A DNA stretch of 64,000 nucleotides. It comes from Eleginops maclovinus. Lineage: Eukaryota > Chordata > Actinopteri > Perciformes > Eleginopidae. The position numbers and the translations under genes are program-made. This document shows, in pieces, positions 23,355-34,861 of the stretch (positions within the stretch are counted from its first letter, which is position 1; each line of letters begins with the position of its first letter). The notes below the pieces were generated by a model. It searched no databases. It saw only the letters and a program-made list of their open reading frames with translations, and had not been told where the DNA came from. The stretch is from NCBI RefSeq assembly GCF_036324505.1, contig NC_086351.1, positions 7,062,001 to 7,126,000 on the forward strand, given 5' to 3'.

Positions 23355-26300
23355 CTACAAAACTTGTCTCCCTCCGGTTGGATTTGGAGAAGACTTCAGC
23401 AGCTCCAAAATATTTTTCTTGAGCTCCTTAGCTTTCTCCGCATTCTTTCCTTTCTCCACCTGCTCTTCTGCCACCTGGAGCCCTCTCAGCACAGACTGGA
23501 GGGCGTCTGCATTCTTCACTGAATCCATCTGATCTCTGTCTTCCCGGATCTCCTCCACCCAGTCCAGGTATGCCTGAAGTAATCCCAGGTCATCCACAAA
23601 ATTTGCGATAATCCGGAGTCAGGTCGACATTTTTCCAGCTCCCTCAGCCTTGTCCTCCCCACCTCTCCGATGTCATTCCCAACAATGCTGATGGAAGAGA
23701 AAAAAGAGACAGGTAAGAGATTACAAAGTATTACCTTTCAAAGCAGACTGTACACTAGACGGCAGTATTTCCATATATTATAACAATGAGAACGCTGAGC
23801 AGAAGTCTATGTATTTCAATCTTACGTCAGTGTCCTCAGAGATTTGTTTTTGCCGAGGCAGTTGACAATGTTTTCTGTTCCTCGTTCTGTGATGCCGGTG
23901 ATGTCTAGATAAAGTTCCTCCACAGTGGTGTTGTACTCAAGAGCGTTCCAGAGCTCCAACACCCCGTCTGGTCCCAGGTTATTGCCACACATACTGTGTA
24001 CATGCAGAGAGGAATTGTGTTGCAATTAAAAACATAAAGTATAATGTTTCATATCAAGGGCTTTGTGACAGAAGGCAGGGTCAATCGTGTTCAGTCCCCT
24101 AAAACAAAGGCCTTAGAAAACATATTGAAATACAATCTGCTGAGGATAGTTAAAGTTGTTTGTTTTATTTTGTATTAGTTATAACCTTATTCAACGTTTT
24201 ATTACGATAGCTCTAACATATACTCTGTAATGACTTACAAGAGCTTCTTCACTTGGCACTCATTTGACTTCAGAACTGCAGATTCCAAAATAGCAGCTTG
24301 TCTATCCAGGCAGTTGTATCTCAAACTGAAAAAAATAGAAAAAAGACAAATTAACATTGATTTAGGCTGATGATTCCTTTCCTTTCTAATGCATATTATG
24401 CTCAGGCTCACAGTGGAGCTGACCTTAATCCCAGGATGCATTAGATATAAATGAAGGGAATGAAAACCCAGGTTGGCAGTCTCTCCAAACAATTCAAATC
24501 CAGACTTGTTTTTATTGTCCGGTAGTGCAATTGTAATTTCTCATCTATTTGAAAGGTTAATGTAGAGTCAGTTACTCACTAGAGAGATTCACAGCGATGT
24601 AGGATTGGCCATAGTCTTTTTAGGCCTCTGTTTCCAATGTTGGAGTAGCCCAAGTTGAGCTCTTGGAGCTTGTGTGGAGAGAACTGCAGCACGTAATGTA
24701 TGGCTGCACAGTCCACTACGCTCAGCTTCATTTTAAACAGGTACAGTTTCTTTATCGCTGGTGCTGCCAGGCTGGTGGCTTCCTTCGTGTGAAACTCCAT
24801 CAGGCAGTGGAGAAGATTTAGGGAAGCCTGGTTCTTTAGCTTCCTGTCCTTAAATTGCTCTTGGAACCACACACCCAGCCTGGTGGGGATGCCATCCCCT
24901 TGCTCCATTGGGGAAACTACAAGGCCATCCAACTGACCTGCCAGCCGAGCTCGGAGCATCCCGAAGAAGAAACGTGTGAACATCTGGAGACTCTCCAGCT
25001 TGTCTATGTTGAGATCTGTGTTTTTCAGAGGTGCAGCTGTGGAGGATGGTGGGCATAGCCCGAAGCACCAGAAGTCAAGAGCTTGGATTAAGTCCTCCTG
25101 ACTGAAGAGGTTAATGGCACAGTAGAGTGAAGCCAGATGTTCTTGAACAGTCAAGTGAAAGAAAGAAAACATCTCCACTGTTTCCTCTTTGAGAGGCTGG
25201 AGGATTTGACAGAGAAAGGTGCTCTGAAGATCAGCAGGTTTAACATCATACTTCTCCAAATCTGCTCTGCTGAACATGATCTTCTTCTGAAGAAGGTTTT
25301 CATAGGCCAGTTTTCCCAACTTTGTCAGTTGTTGCTTTGCTAGGGAGAGAACCTCAGATCTTGGGGTGCTTCTCTCTGCACTCCCCCTTAGTGCATGGTG
25401 CTTGACTGCTGTAAACAGGTAGCAGAAGTAAACCTCGCTGACCGTTCTGGGCGGGTTTAGATCCAGAGACTTTGAGTCACCAACATCTGGATTTTCTGAA
25501 GAGAAGAACTCAGCCATAGCGGTACAGATGATGTAACAATAAAGAGGAATGAAAGACAGCACAAAAAGGCTGTCATTGTTCAAGATATAATCATAGACTT
25601 GTTTAGCAACTTTTCCATCTTTGTAGAACTTGGTGGTATATTCTTTCACCTGGTCCTCCTCGAAGCCCAGCACCACACAACATCTTTGGAAGAAATGCTT
25701 GGGTGCCTTAGTAGACGGTCTTGTTGTGAGAATGACCGATGCCTCTGGGAGAAGGCTTCCCTTGATTAAAGCCACAATCAGCTCTGACACTGGCACCTTC
25801 GAGCGAAAGTCAATGTTTTTGTCAGGACTGTTCCAGTCCAAGTTGAATTTGAACTCATCCAACCCATCCAAGATGAAGAGCAAAGAGCCTGGGGAAGTGA
25901 ACAGTTCAGGTAGTGCATCCTTTAAGTACCGGAACCGTTCTCCAAGCAGCTCCTGTAAGCTCAGCGGAGCTTCAATCAGATTGAGCTCTCTGAAGCGCAG
26001 GTCAAAAATGCAGGTGAAATCACGCATGTTCTTCCCGATCGCCCACTCATAGACGAGTCTCTGTACTGCTACGCTCTTTCCAATACCAGCAATACCCTTC
26101 ACTTTAACCCTTTTAGGGGGCCGTCCTGATGTTCCTTGGGGGTCCAATAGTTGGCACGGCCGGATACGCTGGCAAGCCTGATGGACATAGATGCGAGCCC
26201 GTCTGCTCGCCAGGTCAAAATACTCATGTTGGTTGTCAACAAAGTCATCATCTTCTGTCACGAAAAGGTCAGTGTAGCGGATCTCGATGTGAGAAGCTGA

Positions 26301-27635
26301 GTTTGAAGTCTCTCCCGCTCCCTCTGAGTAACACTTAAACTGCTCTGTGCGTTTCAGCAGGGTTGTTTTATGGGCAGAAATAGGAACTGTATGGAAGACA
26401 GCAAGATGAAATATGTTGCAAACAAACTTAAATTACACTTCAGTTTTTTATTTATGATAAATATTTAAAACTGGACCTAAGAGTACATACCTCGGAGGTT
26501 GGGCAGCTTTACACTCCTGCTAAGTTTCAGTTGTTCTTTTGCTGCACAATAAAGATAATTTCATCTAAATGCAATTTAAAAAAACATACAACTGCAAAGA
26601 AAAAACATTATAAATGATACCTTTTGATTCAGTGGCCAGGGTAAATCCTTTGCTCTTTCCTTTGAACAGCTTAGTAAAACCTTTGGGCTTCTTTTCTGTG
26701 GATTAAACAGGATGCATGTGCTTACATATTTGATATATGATATTCAACAGTGTAATTTCAAGATGGTTTGAATACCATGCATGTATTTATAATGTCAGAT
26801 TCACAGGAGACTTTGTTGCCTGGGCATGTATTCAATACAACTGATCTCATACGAAAAACAGTACAAGGAGTCCACAGACATGCTACCAACTCTGTCAGAC
26901 TGTCAGTGCTTTGAGATAAATACTAACATGCTTACAAAGGCCATGCCAACTTGCTTTCATTTAGCATGGGATATGTTGATTATAAATTGTTAAGATCATT
27001 CTGGACAAAAGTGGGATACTGAAGGGTAAGAATTGTCATCCCTATAGAGCCACATTGGTATCATGATGGCAAAAAATGTAACTTATGATATATTCTTTGA
27101 GCGTTTACACACTCCTTAATTGCCAAAGTCGGCAGAAATTACTTGGCAAGACATCACTGATTATTGTACCGTGTTAATAATCTTCTCAACCTCTGCATGG
27201 TACTCAGGCAGTAAAACTTTATTGTCTGCAGTTCCAGTTTGTAACTTCTTTTCACTTTAAATGCACCTGTTAAAAAATCAGTCCTCAACAGTATATTAAA
27301 GCAACCTCACCTTCAAATGTTAAAGGTTCAGGCGCTGTCTTACTGACACCGTCCCTGCAGTGTCTCTCCACCCAGAGCTGGAGATCTCGGCAGTAATAGT
27401 CCTGCACCTCCCTCAGCACCTGCAGGAACTTTTGGCTGCTCTCCTCAGTGGCACACACCATCTCCATTGCCTGGGCCACAGCATTGGATGGTGACCTCTC
27501 AAGCAGGGACAGGTAGTGGGCAGGAGAAAGCACCTCAGCATCACGCAGCCAACGCAGCAAGGGTGCCGGGTGATCCAGGGTCCAGCTCAGCAGCAAGTCC
27601 CTCTGAGACCGGAGCAACTGCTGAGCTGAGCTCAT
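23355..27635 (-). CDS. CARD-NACHT-LRR protein (NLR family) with last-exon frame break
   Basis: Seven minus-strand exons: 27311-27635, 26621-26695, 26491-26541, 24580-26386, 24239-24325, 23826-23993, 23355-23687. Exon 1 encodes a helical N-terminal domain that fits a CARD. Two short basic exons link it to the large exon with the pre-NACHT region, P-loop G-I-A-G-I-G-K-S, Walker B L-L-F-I-L-D-G-L-D-E and winged-helix region. Two short exons follow with leucine-rich repeats (L-Q-E-L-N-L, N-N-L-G-P-D-G, L-Y-L-D-I-T). The last exon holds one more repeat and a charged helical end (D-W-V-E-E-I-R-E-D-R-D-Q). The exons total 2846 nt, one short of a multiple of three, and the frame changes between E-K-C-R-P-D and the downstream D-D-L-G-L-L-Q at 23615-23622, consistent with one lost base. 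NLRs sense microbial or danger signals in the cytosol and a CARD would recruit partners. The nearest named group is probably NLRC3-like; exact orthology is unknown. As read, the protein would end early after about 56 altered or native residues of this exon. Confidence 0.85.
26860..27110. repeat. Possible dispersed repeat in NLR intron 1
   Basis: Phrases such as CTAACATGCTTACAAAGGCC and TTTAGCATGGGATATG resemble the abundant fish repeat noted at 11085-11240. The match is partial and the borders are not defined. Confidence 0.25.
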
Positions 27636-28620
27636 GGCTTTGGAATACACTGTCAGGAGGAATACAATAAATACATGGTACACACACATCAAGAGGAACA
27701 TGCCATACTTATAATTTACACTCAGTAAACTATTATGAAAACTCAATATGAGAAATACATAACCATGCTTATCAATTTTAAATGCTTACCTTAAATAAAG
27801 ATGTTATTGTAATGTTCTATGTCACTTTTCCTCTCGTCTCAGTTATGCCATTGCACTCGTGTGTAGGGAGTGCTGATAGTGATCTGTCTAAAGGTACAGG
27901 GAGGAGGAGTGCATTGGCTTACTTCAGTCAGCAATTCAAAGTATAATTCAAAGAGTCCATAGTTCAAACACTGCCTCTGATTCATCGCCTTTGTTTTGTC
28001 AATCAAGTGACTTGGCAGTATCGCAGAATGTAAAGAAACATATCAATGCATTTGTGGTTTAATGAAACTGACTATAGCAGTCTTTATTAATTAATGATGA
28101 CGGATCTTTATTGTTGACAGAACAGATAGAAATCAGTGTCAGGCAGAAAAGTTAATCATTCATTTGTTTTGTTAAACTTTGTATGGAATTTTTCTACTAT
28201 CACTTTTCTGATAGGTTCGTTTGGGACCGTCTGTGTAGACAGAGGGAACCAGAAATGAACACATGGAGTGGTTGGAGTCTTTGAGGAAATGGCAAGCAGC
28301 ATGAGAGTGACTCACCCTTTGTCATGTGTCGTCTCATAGATACTTGCAAAGGTCTTTCTTTCCAAACCAATCCACACCACTTGAATATGAATATTTTGAC
28401 ATGTTGAAATAAATGTGGCAAAGTTGTGAACCTACCACTGCTAAATTCACAATGATCCTCAGTGGTATGTTATAAACTATTGTTATAGCTGTTATAAAAG
28501 GTAGTGGAAGAGTAAGGGGATGTATTAAAGTGAAGTCAGGAGCACGATGTAACACTTCCCCCTCTTTGCTCCTTTGTTCATCCTTTCCTCTGTCTGTGCT
28601 GGCAGAGTCGGGTTGCAGTC
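27636..28620. other. Head-to-head spacer, NLR gene and Siglec-like gene B
   Basis: About 1 kb separates the NLR start codon (minus) from the Siglec-like B start codon (plus), so both promoters probably lie here. On the minus strand a TCCTCCTGACAG acceptor just upstream of the NLR ATG suggests a non-coding first exon. No TATA box convincing enough to call was found. Confidence 0.4.
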
Positions 28621-31600
28621 ATGCATGTGGACACTGTCTTCCTTCTGTGTCCTCTCATTTTTGGTGAGTCAATTATTAAGTCATGATTTTTTAAATGTAC
28701 TAGCTTCAGATATTTGTTTACATTGCAATGTTATTCATGATCTAGTCATGTTACTGTAATTAAATGATCCTGATATCTCTTTTATTACCATAATTGTTAT
28801 TGTATAGATAGAGATATTGGTATTTTTTTTACTATGAATGTCTCCTGCAGAGCAGACTAGTGAATTATTACATTATATTAAGAGCTGAGAAATATTTCTT
28901 AATAATTGCAAGCTCATTTATCATCTTATTTATTTTAAATCGAAAACTATTTTTATTAGTAATTTTTATTTTATATATCATGTGCATGCCCCTTATCTAA
29001 TAGTGTCTTATTTTTTGTCTCTATCTTAACAATGTAAATTTCGCCTTTAGGACGAATAAAGGTATTCTGAGGCCTTCTGATTATTTTCTGTTAATAACAG
29101 TTTGAAAATATATGCAAAAAATTCCTGAATCAATAACGATAATCAATATTTTAAAGTTTTAAACTACAGAATATGTTTAAAACAGTTCAATAGTTTAGAA
29201 GTAGATTTTCCAGAGCAAAGACTGCTGCTGTGTTTGGATTAGGGGTTCTTCCCGTTTCTAAAAATACATCTGTTGCAAAATTGTCCTGGGTCATATTATG
29301 CAGACAGTGCAGCTAAACAGAAGATTTAACCTTCTATAATCTAAAACAAGTGTTCAGTATAATGAGCTTTCATTAAGATATCGAGGCCTGGAACACTAAT
29401 GCTTTAAATGGCCGTGTTTCTTGCAAATTGTCTCTCACTGCTCAAAGTTGAACAAATATGAACACGTAAGACATAAACATAAAATGTATTAGGTAATGTA
29501 TGGCTGAATGGCTTGATATTAACCTTCTGTCTACTGTGATTTAAACCTCATCCTACTGTAGACCTAGGCCTAGTAACAAGTGATCCTGTGTTGGTATTGG
29601 TAATTATTTCTAGTTCTTTATCCCAGCAGCAGCCTTGTGGAGGAGGGTCCAGGCTGTGTCCCCTCTGCCCTCAGTCCCTGAACATGTCCAAGCACTGGTG
29701 GGCTCCTGTGTGGTGGTCCCCTGCTCTTTCACTCCTCAAGCTCCTCACACTCTCAGGGGGAGGAAGAGGGTGGAGGTTCGGATTAGGTTCAGAGGTGGTG
29801 GACACATCTTCCCTCTCCGCAGCACAGCTTTTAACAGCGAGGACAGAGATCAAGTGAGTCGGGATTTTCAAGGACGGACGTCCCTCTTTGGGCGGATCGC
29901 AGAGGGAGACTGCTCAGTGAAAATCGAAAGGATCAGCCAGGATGACTCCCGGGCGTTTGAGATGGCCCTGAAGAGAGGGGATGAGTTACTTTGGGGGAAG
30001 CCAAGGAGCTTCAATCTGGATGTTGTGGGTGAGCGAGGGAGTTGCTATACTTCCTTTTTCTTCTCTCATAAAAGCAATTGTTGTTTTGGAACTTTAACAA
30101 CAAGATAATGTATGCTTTTCAAAGCTTTAGAGTTTGGAAAGGTTATAATATCATTGGAGTAGAAATACAGTATATAGAAGAAGAAGAAAAAAGTCGAGAT
30201 AATTGTCAAACATTTGCCAAACATCAGATTAATGAACATAGATGTTAAAGTTATCTAAAGAGAAAAACAGGAAACACAGAAAAAGGGAATCTGGAATCAT
30301 CCACCTTAAATACACAACTACATTCTGGCTAATTGATTGATAAGCTTTGATTCATAAAATGGAAATATAGACGAATAATACACAATACTCCTCTGTGCTG
30401 TCTTAGAAATGTTGCCTTTCATGACACAGTAGTAAAGCAAGGTGTTGATACAGTTATTCCTCAATGACAGACACCCCCGAGGCTCCTGTCATCAGCGGCA
30501 TGTTGTCAGCCACAGAGGGGCATCTGGTCACGCTGAACTGCTCCGTCAGATACCCCTGCCCCTCCAGACCTCCAGTCCTGCGATGGAGCTGGGGGAGAGG
30601 TGACTGGCCGAACGGCACTGAGCCTGCGGGGGTGCAGACGCTCTACCCCGAGCCCCACAGGCCGATGTTACTGTCCTCTCTGTCCTTCACTGCGTCACAC
30701 AAGGTGAAACCCAAGCTGAGATGTGAAGCCAGCTACCCAGGAGCCAAAGCATTAGCCACGTCAAAGGATCTGCATGTGACATGTAAGGATAGCTTTGACT
30801 ACGATCTTTGTGTTTCCTGGCTTGTTCGACACTGACACCTTTCCTTTTGTTTTTCATTGTCTGTAGTTTCACCAAAAGATGTAGTAGTTCAGATCCAGAC
30901 CTTGGTGGTGCTGGAGGGGGGCAGCGCCTTGTTGGTCTGCTCATGTAAAGCTGACCCTCCGGTGTCCGAGTACCGCTGGTCCTACAGTCAGCACGGTCGC
31001 TCGGTGCACCTCCACCATCGCACACACACACTCCGCGTGTTCAACGTGACCCGGGATATGAGGGTCCGCTGCTCAGCACAAAACCTGATTGGTCGAGGAG
31101 AGTCCAAGCCCACTCCGCTGAACATACAATGTAATCCTTTCTTGTAGCCTTTACTGTAATCCTTTTTTGTCATTTCTTATAACCCTCCCTCTGATGGCCA
31201 TCCACATCTTTGGAATATTTGACATCAAGCCTCGACTACATGTGTTTGGTTTTCACCGCAGACAAAGGGTAATATAAACAACATGTCATCAGTTTCGACG
31301 CCCTTTCTTGTTGAAGGTTTTTGGGAGATCTAGATGGTGTTGTGGGGTCAGGGTAGTTTTCTGTGGCACATGTAATCACACCCTACTGTGAAGTCAAAGT
31401 GTGCGGATCACAACCTGTAGTACACTTTGACATCACTGCAGCAAGGTGAGAAGTTAAATCAGCAGAGGTCGGCAAAAAAACTGATTTTCTTTATTTTTGG
31501 TGTTACATTTTTCTTTAAGGAGTTAGAAGGGTTTTTTGAAAACTTTCCATGATTCCTTTTTTTATTTGAATGTAGCCAATATGTAAATATAATCGCAACT

Positions 31601-33243
31601 TTCATGTCTGTATGGTCATTATGAAACTACCACAGTGAAGGACTCGAGGAAGCCTAGAGACTGTGTTCTGCATACACATTGTGCAGTGGTAAATCGTTGA
31701 TTTATGTGTCCAGATAACACAAACAACATAAAACATCTAAATTACTGAGCTTTAACAGTGTATTGACATCATTTGTTTCATTTGGACAGAGCCAGACAAG
31801 CTGTTTCTCGGTTTCCAGTATTTGTGTTTAACTAAACCCACAGCTGGCTCTGCAATAAGCATATTTCCAAAAATGTGCTATCCTTTGTAGTAAAAAAAAA
31901 GAAAAAAGAAAGAGATTTAAAAGTTCCACCCAAACAAAACTACTTTAAAAGCTTTCGGGGAAATTGAAATATGCTCTTTCTATCCTACAGATAAACCAGT
32001 GATCCTCAGGCTCTCCTCCACCTGTGTTGTGGAGGATCTAGAGGTGCTGTGTCATTGTTCAGTCGATTCCAATCCCAAACCGGCCGTCACCTGGAGCGTG
32101 AATGGTACTGTTCCACCTTGTGATTACAACGGGTCAGTAACATCTGAGCACGACGCGCTTACAGCCACTCTGAGGGGCCACATGGACAAACGTCAGACTG
32201 TCATCTGCTTTGCTTTCAACGCACAGGGAAATGACTCCCTGATGTTGCTGCAGGGAGAAGAAGGTGTGTAAAAAGCACAGTTTTTTCATACCAATGTAAG
32301 GATGGAAATGAAACATCTGTGATACATGCCTGCAGCTTGGTAACATAAGATAATATGCTGGAGAATGCTGTGAAGATATCCTTGGGCTGTGCTTTTTTAA
32401 TTACTATGAGTACAGCTTTTCCGTTGTGGTAAATATTTATTTGTTTACGTTTTTAAAAAAAATCCCTTCTAGATCTTATAATGGAACATCTAAGTGAAGT
32501 TGTTACATTAAGCTTGGGGGTCAAGCAGTGTGTCTGAAATGCCAAGAGTGGAACGATAACCCATGTAGTTAAACACCTGAGTTTTACATCCTATGCTGAT
32601 CCATCGCTGCTTGTTTTGTCTTACAACAGAGACTAACTTTTTGATGTGGTTGGTGTTACCTGCTGTGTCCGTCTGCCTGGTCATATTCCTTCTGTCTCTT
32701 TCTTTCTACTGCTGCCGAAAGAGATCGGAAAGTATGTGAAGCAAATTAGCCCTTAAACATTTTCATTTAAATTGTTCTCACTTGTGAGTATTCACCTGTG
32801 CTGCTCCTTTCAGACATGTTCTGAAAAGACTCCCAGCCGTGTACCCTGAAGGAATGGGGATTTATCAGGATCAGATGCCCCTCTACATTAACTGCACGGA
32901 AGTGACTCATATCTACACCAACGGCAGCTACCAACTTGTATACCAAAACTGCACACCTAATTTTGTCCATACGAAGCAGGTACTGCATGTCCTTTGCAAC
33001 AGAAGGCATTGCATTAACAGAAAACACTAAATCACCATGTTATTTCATTTCTATATTTGACGGATTATCAACATTTGTCCTTTTTTTCAGATCCATCCGA
33101 TAGGCAGGAGAGGTGGGGAGAGAAGAAGAAGAGGAGAGGGTGGAGGCATCGACAAACAAGTGGCTTTAGGAGTCAGAGGCACAAGAGAGGTGCAGAGTAG
33201 TGGGACCGATGCAGAGACGGCCATTTACTTAGAGATCCTCTAA
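28621..33243 (+). CDS. Siglec-like Ig receptor B (V-C2-C2-C2-TM-tail)
   Basis: Eight exons: signal 28621-28663 (M-H-V-D-T-V-F-L-L-C-P-L-I-F), V-set 29627-30028, C2 30471-30782, 30867-31130 and 31991-32263, membrane 32630-32735, tail 32814-32979 and 33091-33243. They total 1719 nt, 572 residues, with no internal stop. The donor after the membrane exon must be the GTGAAG at 32736, since the nearer GTATGT would put a stop in the tail. The Siglec hallmark is clear: G-S-C-V-V-V-P-C in the V-set and C-S-V-R-Y-P-C-P in the first C2. The F-strand reads A-F-E-M-A-L-K-R-G-D, so the usual sialic-acid arginine position is not arginine; K-R two residues on might substitute. The tail has Y-I-N-C, Y-T-N-G and Y-Q-N-C (Y-x-N motifs), an Arg-rich stretch (G-E-R-R-R-R-G-E) and ends I-Y-L-E-I-L. 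It is probably a leukocyte or glial surface regulator in the CD22/MAG group; the exact orthologue is unresolved. Confidence 0.88.
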
Positions 33244-33490
33244 AGTCACCGTGGATAAGTCACATGATTCACCTGCTATATTAAACTCACATTAGATTTC
33301 ATATTCTGTCTTACACTGATCATAATGCATTGTTTATGTACATTTCAATTATTGTAAATATCGTATGTCCATTTTGTGATATCTTTAACATTAGTCTCTC
33401 GTAATCTTCATATTGAACAAATTAAGTCTCTTCAGTCTTTGTCTGTAACATGCATCTGTGCTCTTTTGTATATAAAAAAGAAAAAGGTTG

Positions 33491-33496
33491 ATTAAA
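33491..33496 (+). promoter_or_regulatory. Possible polyadenylation signal of Siglec-like gene B
   Basis: ATTAAA lies about 250 bases after the stop, followed by a T-rich tract; no AATAAA was seen nearer. Confidence 0.35.
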
Positions 33497-33509
33497 GAAG
33501 TTTTTTTTA

Positions 33510-34279
33510 ATCATAAGCCCTCATATTTGATTTTGTCTTACCATTCTACTGCTCCAATTATTAACAGCATTTGCAGCATGTCTAACACAAAGTGTTCCTC
33601 AGATGATATTTTGCAGTTCCTCTTGAGGTAGAAAGACCACACTTTATTACATAAATGTGAAAGTGTTTCCCAGTGCTCATGAAAAAAAAATGTCTCCCCA
33701 TAGCAGACATGTCATTGCAGGAAGAGCCCAGGAGCCATTAATGACAAGAATATTGTCTTTGTTCTTTTAAGCTTCTCAGTTAGCGTTGCCAGTGCAAAGA
33801 AAGCTCAATAAGACTGGTAGTGTAATAGCTAAATGGAAATTAGCCTTTTTTGTGAGCGACCATTTATCACATCGTTCACGGCTAAATGGTACACACATTT
33901 GTTCCTAGAACAGTCATTGAAAAAACACATAATCAATACATAAACTGTTGTAGTTAACATCTATCTTACAAATAGGATTTCACTTTTTATCAGATGTCTA
34001 AATGCTTTGTTGTCAACGGAAAAAAAACATAGTTAGATTCTCTGTTTTTCCATCACATTGGCGTAAAAAGGCTTCCATATGTTACTTGCATGGAAAGAGA
34101 TGAATGTCCACTTCAGAAAACTTGCCATTTTTAAAAGTGTGTTTCTCACAAGAACAAAGACTTTAAACGAACAGGAGTCATTATTTAGTGTTTTTTAATT
34201 ATATTGTGTTGTAATACATTTGAATCCTACGTTTAAAATGTGTAGGTATTTCAAGATATATTGTCTTACAAGATTTGGT
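33510..34279. other. Intergenic region, Siglec-like B to xrcc1
   Basis: AT-rich DNA with no gene, RNA or defined repeat recognised. Confidence 0.4.
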
Positions 34280-34861
34280 ACCCGCCATAGACTGTATTAT
34301 ATAAAGGGTACACCTCCTGAACGATTGGTGGCGATATGACTCTGTCGCTGCTGGTATTTAACTGCCGAAGAAGAACCGAAAGCTCTGATTGGATAAAATT
34401 GCTCCGTCGTAAATTGCGTCACAGGACGACACACGCCAGGCTTTTGGTGGGAATATGAGTTCGCTTCCACGTATATTTATCTAAAATTAAAACCATCCAT
34501 ATATGTTTTGTAATGTTGGATGCACTGCCGATGTGACTGGCTATGTGTCAAGTACATAACCGTTTCAGAATTTGTGCGTAACATCATTCAAGTTTTGATA
34601 AAACCACCAGGCTAATCAGGGAAAGTTCACTCTGCCTATTGTTTGCTAGCATGCTATCACGTTAGCCTTCAGTATATTTGACTTAAAACAAAGTCAATTT
34701 AATTTGATTTTCGAGGCTACGTTTACAGCAGCTTGAAGAACACTTTGTGCTTTATGTTTTCTTAGTTGGTTAATATAGTGTTTAGTGGTTACGCAGTGCT
34801 CAGTTGGTTTATTATCCTTCACATTGGCTAATCAAACTGCAACCTGTCAAGAATCAACAAC
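34280..34861 (+). promoter_or_regulatory. Upstream and 5' UTR region of xrcc1
   Basis: This interval directly precedes the xrcc1 start codon. It has an inverted CCAAT box (CTGATTGGAT near 34386) and a small cluster of CpG sites (CCGTCGTAAATTGCGTCACA, which includes a CRE-like GCGTCA) at 34407-34426, plausible for a housekeeping repair gene promoter. The stretch CCATAGACTGTATTATATAA at 34287 resembles wording common in fish repeats. The transcription start is not determined. Confidence 0.35.

Noticed and set aside
24850..26338. Several open frames on the plus strand across the NACHT exon
   Set aside because: They are shadows of the minus-strand NLR coding exon.
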